This document shows positions 1 to 8,041 of a DNA stretch of 8,576 nt, one piece after another. Below the pieces are notes generated by a model, which saw nothing but the letters and a program-made list of their open reading frames with translations, was not told the DNA's origin and searched no databases. The stretch spans positions 1 through 8,576 of the forward strand of contig NZ_CAUUWA010000085.1 of NCBI RefSeq assembly GCF_963548695.1. The letters are read 5' to 3'. The first letter of the stretch is position 1, and each line of letters starts with the position of its first letter. Origin of the DNA: an uncultured Fretibacterium sp. (GTDB lineage Bacteria > Synergistota > Synergistia > Synergistales > Aminobacteriaceae). The position numbers and the translations under genes are program-made.

Positions 1-40
1 TCAGGTGCGTCTTGTTCCGCTCGAACTTCTCCTTCGCCAT
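1..40 (-). CDS. tuf: Elongation factor Tu, N-terminal fragment (cut by window edge)
   Basis: Only the first 13 codons are present, reading MAKEKFERNKTHL. This matches the well-known EF-Tu start (MAKEKFER-N-K-x-H), which precedes the first strand of the GTPase domain. EF-Tu delivers aminoacyl-tRNA to the ribosome as a GTP complex. The ATG is at 38-40, and a strong Shine-Dalgarno GAGGAGG (minus strand, 51-57) lies 10 nt upstream. It follows fusA by 44 bp on the same strand, the usual fusA-tuf order of the str operon. Residue 11 is Thr where Pro is common. The rest of the gene lies outside the window, so whether it is intact cannot be judged. Confidence 0.9.
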   Translation of the reverse strand, partial: MAKEKFERNKTHL

Positions 41-84
41 CTCCGAATTGCCTCCTCTGAAAAAATGTAATGTATGTAAAAAAC

Positions 85-2151
<2,067 letters not shown>

Positions 2152-2252
2152 AAAATGCACCTACCCAAACACGGCACCCCGAACGCCCAGGCCGGATCCG
2201 GAATCCAGCTCTCCGGACTCCGACGATACCCCGACATTCGGAACTCAGCCGC

Positions 2253-2278
2253 AAAAATAGACGCCTCCGCAGGAGGCG
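2253..2278 (-). terminator. Terminator-like hairpin between rpsG and fusA
   Basis: On the minus strand, two bases after the rpsG stop codon, CGCCTCC-TGC-GGAGGCG forms a perfect 7-bp stem with a 3-nt loop (2262-2278). It is followed by TCTATTTTT, with five T at 2253-2257. This has the form of an intrinsic terminator inside the str operon. The stem is short and the T tract is interrupted, so it could be partial, letting some transcripts through to fusA, or it could protect a processed 3' end. Confidence 0.55.
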
Positions 2279-2280
2279 GA

Positions 2281-2751
2281 TTACCAGCGATAGTGAGCGA
2301 ACGCGCGATTGGCCTCCGCCATCCTGTGCGTGTCCTCACGCTTCTTGATGGAGCTGCCCTCGTTCTTGTAGGCATCCATCAGCTCGCGCATCAGACGCTC
2401 TGCCATCGGCATCCCCTTCTTGGAGCGGGCATAGGAGATGATCCAACGAATGGAGAGCAGCTGCCCCCTCTCCGGGGGAACCTCGACGGGGACCTGATAG
2501 GTGGCCCCGCCCACCCGGCGCGGACGCACCTCGATCTGGGGCGCCACGTTGCTCATCGCCTTCTCGAAGACCTCGAACGGCTCCGTCCCGAGCTTCTCCG
2601 CCGCGTTGTCCAGCGCCGTGTACAGAATCCTCTCGGCGACGCTCTTCTTTCCGCCCTTCATCAGGCTGCTGATGAACTTGGCGACCGCCGGGTTTCCGAA
2701 CCGGGTATCCGGAACGGTCTCCCGCTTCCTCACATGACCCTTACGAGGCAT
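2281..2751 (-). CDS. rpsG: 30S ribosomal protein S7
   Basis: S7 is a primary binder of the 3' major domain of 16S rRNA. It nucleates assembly of the 30S head and contacts the E-site tRNA. The 156-residue product is the standard bacterial length. It carries the S7 signature near the N-terminus (DTRFGNPAVAKFISSLMKGGKK, here given in part: FGNPAVAKFISSLM, about residues 18-31), the VAPQIEVRPRRVGGATYQVP strand region (about 68-87) and the C-terminal helix ending AEANRAFAHYRW. The ATG (2749-2751) is preceded by a GGGAGGGG Shine-Dalgarno within the 17-bp gap to rpsL, so the two genes are tightly linked in one transcript. A hairpin with a T-rich tail follows its stop codon directly. Confidence 0.98.
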   Translation of the reverse strand: MPRKGHVRKRETVPDTRFGNPAVAKFISSLMKGGKKSVAERILYTALDNAAEKLGTEPFEVFEKAMSNVAPQIEVRPRRVGGATYQVPVEVPPERGQLLSIRWIISYARSKKGMPMAERLMRELMDAYKNEGSSIKKREDTHRMAEANRAFAHYRW

Positions 2752-2768
2752 AACGTTCCCCTCCCTGG

Positions 2769-3146
2769 CTAACTGGCCTTCGGCTTACGCGCACCGTACT
2801 TGGAGCGGCTGCGCTTCCGGTTTTCGACTCCGCCGCAGTCGAGCGTGCCGCGGACGATATGATACCGAACGCCGGGAAGGTCCTTGACGCGCCCCCCGCG
2901 GACGAGCACCACGGAGTGCTCCTGCAGGTTATGGCCGATGCCCGGGATGTAGGTCGTAACCTCGATGCCGTTGGTCAGGCGCACGCGGGCGACCTTACGA
3001 AGGGCCGAGTTCGGCTTCTTGGGGGTCACCGTATAAACTCGGGTGCAGACCCCCCTGCGGGCAGGGTTCCCCTGCAGGGCCGGGGAGTCGCTCTTGGTTC
3101 GCTTCTCCTCGCGGCCGAAACGCACAAGCTGGTTGATGGTTGGCAC
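2769..3146 (-). CDS. rpsL: 30S ribosomal protein S12
   Basis: S12 sits at the decoding centre and controls accuracy of tRNA selection. The 125-residue product shows the invariant RGVCTRVYTVTPKKPNSALRK stretch in its usual place (R31-K51). GIGHNLQEHSVVLVRGGRVK covers about residues 69-88, and the protein ends SKYGARKPKAS. The lysines where streptomycin-resistance substitutions occur in other bacteria are wild type (K43 and K88, counting Met), as is the neighbouring D89, the residue methylthiolated by RimO in E. coli. The start is a GTG (3144-3146), supported by GGAGGAG about 7 nt upstream and by the canonical MPTINQLVR N-terminus. It lies 41 bp after the L7Ae-like gene and 17 bp before rpsG. 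Confidence 0.98.
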   Translation of the reverse strand: MPTINQLVRFGREEKRTKSDSPALQGNPARRGVCTRVYTVTPKKPNSALRKVARVRLTNGIEVTTYIPGIGHNLQEHSVVLVRGGRVKDLPGVRYHIVRGTLDCGGVENRKRSRSKYGARKPKAS

Positions 3147-3187
3147 AGAATCTCCTCCTCGATATGAATCGCAAAAACATCTATAGG

Positions 3188-3436
3188 TCAGCGCTTCAGC
3201 AACCCCGCCGCAGCGGCTGATCTGTCTATGGCACAGGCCCGGCCCAAAATCAGCCGGGACTCGACTTGTTCCACCTCGACCCCGGCGGCCCCGGCATCCG
3301 CCAGAAGGGACTCCCCCCTCCCGGACTCCGCGTCTAGGGCGACAAAAACCTTGCGCAGCAACCCCTTAGCGAGGGCCCGCCGCACTTCTTTCTCCCCGAC
3401 AACCCGCTCCGCCGCCGCAAGTTCGCTTAAAGGCAC
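3188..3436 (-). CDS. L7Ae-family kink-turn RNA-binding protein (YbxF-like)
   Basis: The 82-residue product matches the size and shape of the L7Ae/L30e/YbxF family, small alpha-beta-alpha proteins that bind kink-turn RNA and associate with the ribosome in Firmicutes. Supporting features are the N-terminal helix with GEKEVRRALAKGLLRKVFVALDA (residues 14-36, cited as position range), and the C-terminal signature VES..LGRACAIDRSAAA (about 58-76), comparable to LGKACGIEVGAAA in B. subtilis YbxF. Its location directly before rpsL is the same as that of ybxF. The open frame extends upstream to 3511, but the start is a GTG at 3434-3436: AGGAGG (3444-3449) lies exactly 7 nt upstream, and a longer form would run through the promoter. 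It is the first gene of the operon as transcribed from that promoter. The RNA partner is unknown. Confidence 0.85.
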   Translation of the reverse strand: MPLSELAAAERVVGEKEVRRALAKGLLRKVFVALDAESGRGESLLADAGAAGVEVEQVESRLILGRACAIDRSAAAAGLLKR

Positions 3437-3469
3437 AAGAATACCTCCTGTGTTCGAGACACGCACGAT

Positions 3470-3499
3470 ATCATAACAAAACGAAAAGGCAGATGTCAA
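3470..3499 (-). promoter_or_regulatory. Sigma-70-type promoter of the str operon
   Basis: On the minus strand a perfect -35 TTGACA (3494-3499) is separated by 18 bp from TATGAT (3470-3475), a 5/6 match to the -10 consensus. Predicted transcription starts near 3462, giving a leader of about 25 nt that contains AGGAGG and the GTG of the L7Ae-like gene. The near-consensus boxes suit a strongly expressed ribosomal protein operon and show it need not depend on rlmN transcription. Confidence 0.75.
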
Positions 3500-3574
3500 G
3501 AAAGCCCCCAAATTCTTCCGGAAGTTTCGTCCTAATCGAAAGTTCCATCCTATAGGAATTCCCTCCCATACCCC

Positions 3575-4660
3575 TCACTTCGCCGGGCCGGGCAGGCTTC
3601 CCGCAAGCTGCCCGCAGGCCGCCATGATGTCCGCCCCGCGTTCCCGCCGCACCTCGAACTCGATCCTCAGTTCGGACAGGGCCGCGCAGAACGCCTTGAC
3701 CCTCGGCTCAGGGGATCGATGCAGCTCCGGCTTCATCGGGATGGGGTTGAACGGGATCAGGTTGACGTAGGGCTCCAGGCCGTCGAGCAGCGCCGCCATC
3801 TCGTAGGCGAGCTGCGGGTCGTCGTTGACCCCATCGATCAGAGCGTACTCTATCGTCACCCTCTCCCCCGTCCTCCTTCTATAGATGTGAAGAGCCTCGA
3901 CAAGCCTCGACAAGGAGTAGCTCCGGTTGATCGGCATCAGGCGCGAGCGCAGCGCGTCGTTCGGGGCGTGCAGGGACACGGAGAGCCTTATGGGGATCTC
4001 GAAGTCCGCCAGGTCGACGATACCCTGGGCGACGCCCGAGGTCGATATCGTGATGTGCCGCGCCCCCAGCCCTCGCATCTTGGGATGGTTCAGCATGCGG
4101 ATGCTCCCGAAGACGCTGTCGGCGTTCAGCAGGGGCTCGCCCATCCCCATGAAGACGATGTTGTTGATCCCCTGCTCGGCGCCGGCGTCCAGACGACGCC
4201 GCTCCATCATGAGGAACTGCCCCAGGATCTCGCCCGGCGTCAGGTTCCGGGTAAAGCCCAGGGAGCCCGTGGCGCAGAACGTGCAGGCGAGCGGACAGCC
4301 CACCTGGCTCGAGATGCAGGCCGTCGTGTGGCCTCCATGATTCAGCAGGACGGACTCCACCCGCTCTCCGTCCGTCATCTGCCACAGGTACTTCCGGGTC
4401 CCGTCCCGGGACGCCTGCTCCCGGATCAGTACGGGCAGAGGCATGAGAAGGGAACCGCTCAGACGCTCCCGCAGGGACTTCGAAAGGTTGCTCATCTCAT
4501 GATAGTTGAAGACCTTCCGGCCATAGATCCAGCCACAGATCTGGTCGGCTCGGAACCCCGGTTCCCCCCATTCCGCCATCCGCCCCCGCCACTCCTCGTA
4601 GGGGAGGGAGAGGGCGTCGTCGCCCCCCATCCCCTCCCTGTTGCCTTCGTGCTCCCTCAT
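3575..4660 (-). CDS. rlmN: Dual-specificity RNA methyltransferase RlmN (radical SAM)
   Basis: RlmN methylates C2 of adenosine 2503 in 23S rRNA and A37 of certain tRNAs by a radical-SAM, methyl-cysteine mechanism. The 361-residue protein has the 4Fe-4S cluster motif CPLACTFC (C122, C126, C129) inside ISSQVGCPLACTFCATG. MGMGEPLLN lies at 171-179, and C349 in the C-terminal ACGQLAG is the expected methyl-carrying cysteine. C115 precedes the cluster as in E. coli RlmN. The N-terminal GEPGFRADQICGWIYGRKV region (about 32-50) fits the accessory RNA-binding domain. The ATG at 4658-4660 has a GGGG-rich upstream stretch, while an internal ATG ten codons later lacks proper spacing, so the exact start is somewhat uncertain. 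No clear terminator separates it from the str promoter about 75 bp downstream, so readthrough is possible. Cfr, the related resistance enzyme, is unlikely given the close match to RlmN motifs and the housekeeping context. Confidence 0.95.
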   Translation of the reverse strand: MREHEGNREGMGGDDALSLPYEEWRGRMAEWGEPGFRADQICGWIYGRKVFNYHEMSNLSKSLRERLSGSLLMPLPVLIREQASRDGTRKYLWQMTDGERVESVLLNHGGHTTACISSQVGCPLACTFCATGSLGFTRNLTPGEILGQFLMMERRRLDAGAEQGINNIVFMGMGEPLLNADSVFGSIRMLNHPKMRGLGARHITISTSGVAQGIVDLADFEIPIRLSVSLHAPNDALRSRLMPINRSYSLSRLVEALHIYRRRTGERVTIEYALIDGVNDDPQLAYEMAALLDGLEPYVNLIPFNPIPMKPELHRSPEPRVKAFCAALSELRIEFEVRRERGADIMAACGQLAGSLPGPAK

Positions 4661-4682
4661 TTTGCCCCTATCCCCTCAATAC

Positions 4683-4772
4683 AGGGAAGCGCTGATTAAA
4701 ACGAAAATACATATTTTATTCAGGAATAAATATGCAAAACATCATATAGGCAAAAATTTCCAGCGCTTCCCT
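4683..4772. repeat. MITE-like AT-rich element with 12-bp perfect inverted ends
   Basis: AGGGAAGCGCTG (4683-4694) and its exact reverse complement CAGCGCTTCCCT (4761-4772) bound a 66-bp AT-rich core, in sharp contrast to the GC-rich surroundings. Near the centre, ATATTTTATTC (4711-4721) and GAATAAATAT (4724-4733) form a second nested hairpin with one bulged base, so the whole element is close to a single large palindrome. The octamer CCCTCAAT occurs at 4673-4680 and again at 4769-4776, but the right copy overlaps the repeat arm, so it is not a clean target duplication. There is no coding capacity. A small non-autonomous transposon or a regulatory hairpin would both fit. It lies just upstream of rlmN and probably contains or displaces its promoter. 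Confidence 0.55.
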
Positions 4773-4785
4773 CAATTTTTAACAT

Positions 4786-4830
4786 GGGGGCTTCGCCCCC
4801 AAGCCCCCACGCCGCTATCCTGATAGCGGC
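4786..4830. repeat. Tandem GC-rich hairpins in the rlmN-kinase intergenic region
   Basis: Two stem-loops stand side by side. GGGGGC-TTC-GCCCCC (4786-4800) has a 6-bp stem. GCCGCTATC-CT-GATAGCGGC (4811-4830) has a 9-bp perfect stem, or 8 bp if the loop is opened to four bases. A CCCCCA stretch (4804-4809) between them could pair alternatively with the first G run. No T tract follows on either strand, and the flanking genes diverge, so terminators are not expected. They resemble dispersed intergenic palindromes (REP-like), but copy number elsewhere in the genome cannot be seen here. Confidence 0.5.
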
Positions 4831-4903
4831 GGCCCCGGCAAGTTCCTTTTTCAAAAACGGCAAGCTGGGGTACCACAGGGAGGCTTCGTGGATTAAATCA
4901 GTG

Positions 4904-4932
4904 TTTCCTAAACCAGCGTATCCTATTATAAT
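4904..4932 (+). promoter_or_regulatory. Probable promoter of the histidine kinase gene
   Basis: A perfect -10 hexamer TATAAT (4927-4932) lies 63 bp before the kinase ATG in a short AT-rich patch. The best -35 at 17-bp spacing is TTTCCT (4904-4909), a poor match, so the promoter may be weak or need an activator. TATAAT can also be read on the minus strand (4925-4930) because the patch is nearly symmetric. The rest of the 335-bp gap (4661-4995) holds only the inverted-repeat element and the paired hairpins. Confidence 0.4.
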
Positions 4933-4995
4933 TTATAAAGAAACAGTTTCCGCAATCACGACAAAAAACGCTAGTTTCGGCGCCGGGAGGTCGCA

Positions 4996-6372
4996 ATGCC
5001 CCAATTCTTCTCAGGGAAAAACGTCGACGAAAAAAAGGTATTCCCCCTCCGGGGAAGCGGATTGAATCAGCTGCTCGCGGGACTCTGCATCCTGACGGCC
5101 GCTCTGGCCTCGTTTTACTACAGGGACATCCTCTCGGCCGGTTTCTTCCGCTCCGCGGGGCAGTGGGACGAAACGGCCTTTCTCCTGGTATCCATCGTCC
5201 GAATGCTGTTCCACGGAGCACAAAACCTGCTGCTCTTCTCGGGCTGGAACCTCGCCGGCCGGGGGGCGGCCCAACGCTTTCCACGAAACGAGGACCTGCT
5301 CGCCATCATACTCCCCGCTCTCGGACTCGCGGCAAGTTTCTACCTCCTGCCGCTGCTGTCCCCCCGACTCCGTCCACCGTTCCCGATCAACGCCGCCATC
5401 GTGTTCCTCCTGATGGTCCTGTTCCAGCTTCTGACGCTCCGGGTCGAGGACAGCCTGGACCGATTCGCGGCGCTGTTGCTCTGGACCCTCTCCTTTCAGA
5501 GTCTGGAACTGCTCTCCGGCTTCTCCGACGCCCTCTCCGCTCAGAACACGGCCACCCTGGGCCTGGCGGGAACCGCCTTGTTCTTCAGCTTCCTGGCGGG
5601 GGCCGTATCCTCCACCTGGCTCATCGCCCGCTACGCCATCCGGGTCAACCTGCTGCGCCAGACCTGGGCAAAGTCGGATTTCAAGAGCACCCCGGAGGAC
5701 GAGGGACTCAGGACGATCTCCATGGTCGACGTCAACCACCTGGCCCACGACCTCAAAAATCCCATTGCAGCCATCAAGGGGACCGCGCTGCTGCTCCAGA
5801 AAGGGGATTCCGCGGAGAAGGGCGCCCTCATCCTCAGAGCCGCGGAATTCATGGAGAACATGGTCCGCGAGCTCCTCTCGGAGGACGAAAAACACGCGCT
5901 CAAGGTCTCCGAGCTCTGCGACACGATCGATCGTCAGATCCGTCCTTTCCCGTGGGGAAAGGACGTCACCCTGACGCTCGAGCCGGAGGCCGAAGAGGTC
6001 TCGATCCCGGCCAACAGGATGCGCCTCCTCCGCGCCGTGTTCAACGTACTGGACAACGCGTGGAGGGCCAACGAGACCGTGGGAAACCGTGGGGTCGAGC
6101 TGCGCGTCCGCCGCAACGCGGGGCGCCTGGAGATCGAGGTCCTCGACAACGGCCCCGGGTACGACGCGGAACGGACGCACGCACACAGATCCGGATGGGG
6201 CTCGACGGGGCTGGGCCTCGCCTTCACCCGCCGCATGGTCGCCCTGCACGGAGGCTCCCTTTTGATCGCCGGCAGGACCGATCAGAAGCGCGGGGCCCGG
6301 GCGCTCATCTCCCTTCCGATCCCATCCTCTCCGATCCCCTCCGTCCCTCCGGCTCCACCGGACGCCCCTTGA
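4996..6372 (+). CDS. Membrane-bound sensor histidine kinase, orphan
   Basis: This is a 458-residue two-component sensor kinase. Hydrophobic segments at about 24-42, 61-82, 101-121, 131-148, 156-175 and 188-212 suggest six transmembrane helices with little extracytoplasmic loop, so it probably senses a membrane or intramembrane signal. No PAS or HAMP domain is evident. The phospho-acceptor region is NHLAHDLKNPIAAIKG with H251 as the likely phosphorylated histidine. The ATPase domain shows the N box NVLDNAWRAN (350-359), the G1 box DNGPGYD (384-390) and the G2 box GSTGLGLAF (402-410), so it looks catalytically complete. The ATG has GGGAGG 5 nt upstream. No response regulator is adjacent in the window. 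The C-terminus is an unusual proline-rich tail (about 441-458) encoded where the gene overlaps the convergent dedA gene. The signal and regulon are unknown. Confidence 0.88.
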   Translation: MPQFFSGKNVDEKKVFPLRGSGLNQLLAGLCILTAALASFYYRDILSAGFFRSAGQWDETAFLLVSIVRMLFHGAQNLLLFSGWNLAGRGAAQRFPRNEDLLAIILPALGLAASFYLLPLLSPRLRPPFPINAAIVFLLMVLFQLLTLRVEDSLDRFAALLLWTLSFQSLELLSGFSDALSAQNTATLGLAGTALFFSFLAGAVSSTWLIARYAIRVNLLRQTWAKSDFKSTPEDEGLRTISMVDVNHLAHDLKNPIAAIKGTALLLQKGDSAEKGALILRAAEFMENMVRELLSEDEKHALKVSELCDTIDRQIRPFPWGKDVTLTLEPEAEEVSIPANRMRLLRAVFNVLDNAWRANETVGNRGVELRVRRNAGRLEIEVLDNGPGYDAERTHAHRSGWGSTGLGLAFTRRMVALHGGSLLIAGRTDQKRGARALISLPIPSSPIPSVPPAPPDAP

Positions 6373-7060
6373 CGCGGAAGCGCAGCCAAAGGACATAGAG
6401 AAGGGCAAGAAGGAGCGCCGCCCCTGCGCAGACCAAGGGCAGGACGTGCAGGTAGCGGGCAAGCCGATCCTGATGCTCGCCCAGCAGATAACCGGCGAGC
6501 GTCAGGACCACCACCCACAGTCCGGCCCCAAGGGCCGTGAAGACGGTGAACAGCGTCAGGTTCATCCTCGTCACCCCCGCGGGCAGCGAGATGTACTGAC
6601 GGATGACCGGCAGCAGGCGCCCCACGAGGGTGCTCACGTGCCCGTGCCGGGCGAAGAAGACCTCCGCCTTCTCCATGGACTCCGCGGACACGAAAAAGTA
6701 CTTCCCATACCTCAGGAGGAAGGGCCGTCCAAACCGAACCGCCACCCAATAATTGAAGAGGGCCCCCAGGATGCTCCCGGCGATGCCCGAGGCGATCGCC
6801 GGGAGGAGGGACATCTCGCCCTTCCACGCCAAGTAACCCGCCGGCGGCAGGACCACCTCGCTGGGAAAGGGGAAGAAGGACGACTCCAGGAACATCAGGG
6901 CGACGACCCCCGGATATCCCATGCGTCCGACCGTCTCCACCAGCCACGCCGTTATCCTTCTCAGGAGCTCGGCCATCGGCCCGGCAAAACAAAGGGCCAG
7001 AACCGCACAGAGCAGCAGGACCAGGACAGCCGCCATGGCCACCCATCCGCGCCGGCTCAA
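6305..7060 (-). CDS. DedA-family membrane protein (VTT/SNARE-associated domain)
   Basis: DedA proteins are inner-membrane proteins of the VTT superfamily; members are implicated in undecaprenyl-phosphate or phospholipid flipping and in envelope homeostasis. The predicted 251-residue product has the family's FLESSFFPFPSEVVLPPAGYLA re-entrant segment (about 58-79, acidic residues E59 and E68) and the arginine motif VGRLLPVIRQYISLPAG (about 146-162, R148 and R154). Hydrophobic helices lie at about 8-26, 45-60, 86-106, 170-193 and 206-226. Start: TTG at 7058-7060, overlapping the dapF TGA (TTGA), with GAGGAGG (7068-7074) 7 nt upstream. An ATG eight codons later (7034-7036) has no comparable site. 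The frame stays open upstream to 7246, but that extension is arginine-rich antisense-like sequence inside dapF. The C-terminus (about 230-251) is charged and overlaps the kinase gene by 68 bp. Confidence 0.88.
   Translation of the reverse strand: MSRRGWVAMAAVLVLLLCAVLALCFAGPMAELLRRITAWLVETVGRMGYPGVVALMFLESSFFPFPSEVVLPPAGYLAWKGEMSLLPAIASGIAGSILGALFNYWVAVRFGRPFLLRYGKYFFVSAESMEKAEVFFARHGHVSTLVGRLLPVIRQYISLPAGVTRMNLTLFTVFTALGAGLWVVVLTLAGYLLGEHQDRLARYLHVLPLVCAGAALLLALLYVLWLRFRVKGRPVEPEGRRGSERMGSEGR
6315..6344 (+). repeat. 15-bp imperfect tandem repeat in the kinase/dedA overlap
   Basis: TCCGATCCCATCCTC (6315-6329) is followed at once by TCCGATCCCCTCCGT (6330-6344), with 12 of 15 bases identical. 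On the plus strand it encodes the repeated Pro-Ile-Pro-Ser of the kinase tail; on the minus strand it encodes GSERMGSE in the DedA tail. Slippage here is a simple way to have lengthened both genes into each other. Confidence 0.6.
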
Positions 7061-7890
7061 GCCCAGGCCTCCTCGAGCAACACCCCGGACGCCACCAGAG
7101 CCGTCCTGCCCTTGAGCCAGGCATGGACGGAACCGTTCCCCGAGGCGAAATCCAGGCGAACCGTATTGACGCCCCCGGGGTTGGTCACGCGTATGGGAGA
7201 CCCTATCCCCCAGACCTCGGCCGCAGCAATGGCAACGGCGACGCACCCCGTCCCGCAGGAGTCCGTCAGGTCCTCGACGCCCCGTTCGTAGGTGACCGCA
7301 CTCATCTCATCCGGGGACGTGCGGCGGGCAAAATTGACGTTGGCCCCTTCGGGGAAGAGCTCCGTATTCCAGCGCACCTCCCGCCCCATCTCCCGCATGG
7401 CGTCCCGCGAATAGTCCTCGTCCGTGAGCAGAACGCAGTGGGGCACGCCGACGGTGAGGAAGACGAACGGGAACGTGACGCCCCCGGCACGGAGGCTCCA
7501 CCCAAAGGTCCCCCTGGCGAGGTCGATGTTCCCCATATCCAGCTCGACGAACGGCGGCTCGACCGTGGCCTCGACCATCCCCGCTCCCGTGGCGAAACGC
7601 ATTGGGGAGGCGGCTATTCCCTGCTCGTACGCGTAGCGTGCGAGGGCCCGGGCCCCGTTCCCGCACATTGCGGCCTCGCTGCCGTCCGCGTTGAAGATCC
7701 GCATCCGAAAATCGACGCCCTCGGCCTCCCCGGCACGCTCGACGGCCATCAGGCCGTCGGCGCCCACGGAGGCGCGCCTGCGGCAGAGCGCCATGGCGGC
7801 GGAGCGCAGGTCCGAATCGGAAAGGCGTCCCTCCCGGTTATCCAGGACAATAAAGTCGTTCCCGTTCCCATGTACCTTGAAAAAATCCAC
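7057..7890 (-). CDS. dapF: Diaminopimelate epimerase
   Basis: DapF interconverts LL- and meso-diaminopimelate, the penultimate step of lysine synthesis and the source of the cross-linking residue of peptidoglycan. It is a cofactor-independent epimerase using two cysteines. The 277-residue product shows HGNGNDF (7-13), VGADGL (42-47), FNADGSEAAMCGNGARA with catalytic C76 (66-82), YERGVEDLTDSCGTG with catalytic C212 (201-215) and conserved Glu-Arg at 202-203. Start: GTG at 7888-7890, giving MDFFKVHGNGNDF; GGAGGGG (7900-7906) lies 9 nt upstream. The open frame runs up to 7947, but that extension is unlike the family and holds the ribosome binding site. dedA starts inside its stop codon. The gene diverges from the putative selenoprotein with a 151-bp gap. 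Confidence 0.96.
   Translation of the reverse strand: MDFFKVHGNGNDFIVLDNREGRLSDSDLRSAAMALCRRRASVGADGLMAVERAGEAEGVDFRMRIFNADGSEAAMCGNGARALARYAYEQGIAASPMRFATGAGMVEATVEPPFVELDMGNIDLARGTFGWSLRAGGVTFPFVFLTVGVPHCVLLTDEDYSRDAMREMGREVRWNTELFPEGANVNFARRTSPDEMSAVTYERGVEDLTDSCGTGCVAVAIAAAEVWGIGSPIRVTNPGGVNTVRLDFASGNGSVHAWLKGRTALVASGVLLEEAWA
7068..7074 (-). promoter_or_regulatory. Ribosome binding site of dedA inside the end of dapF
   Basis: GAGGAGG on the minus strand forms the Glu-Glu codons near the dapF C-terminus and sits 7 nt before the TTG of dedA, which overlaps the dapF stop as TTGA. It decides the dedA start and implies translational coupling. Confidence 0.7.
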
Positions 7891-8008
7891 CAGGCTCCAC
7901 CCCTCCAGACGAAACGAACATCCACACAAAAAGAACATCCTCATCATATGATACGATAATAGTGGAAGTTATATCGTTTTCGTACTTGAAATCGTTATTT
8001 TACCCGAC

Positions 8009-8032
8009 CCCCGAACGAGGGGCCAGAGGAGG
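8009..8032 (+). promoter_or_regulatory. Leader of the putative selenoprotein gene: small hairpin and ribosome binding site
   Basis: CCCC-GAACGA-GGGG (8009-8022) can form a 4-bp GC stem, followed directly by AGGAGG (8027-8032), which is 9 nt before the ATG at 8042. The AT-rich stretch upstream (about 7940-8000) presumably carries divergent promoters for this gene and dapF, but I could not find a convincing -35/-10 pair on either strand. Confidence 0.5.
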
Positions 8033-8041
8033 AAGACGGAG

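Noticed and set aside
3437..3511. Longer N-terminus for the L7Ae-like protein from an ATG at 3511
   Set aside because: It would run through the promoter boxes and the AGGAGG site; the GTG form gives the family length of 82 residues.
3541..3574. Short palindromes after rlmN (TCCTATAGGA and, further on, CTTCCGGAAG) as a terminator
   Set aside because: The stems are only 5 bp with no loop and no T tract follows.
4641..5065. Small plus-strand frames across the rlmN-kinase gap
   Set aside because: They run through hairpins and the AT-rich element, lack ribosome binding sites and show no protein character.
5011..6462. 483-codon open frame antisense to the histidine kinase
   Set aside because: It lies over a gene with clear H, N, G1 and G2 boxes; the translation is Gly/Glu/Arg/Gln-rich without domains. 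Long antisense frames are expected in GC-rich DNA.
7061..7246. Upstream extension of the dedA frame to an ATG at 7246
   Set aside because: The extra residues overlap dapF, are Arg/Gly-rich and unlike DedA proteins; the TTG at 7060 has a well-spaced Shine-Dalgarno.
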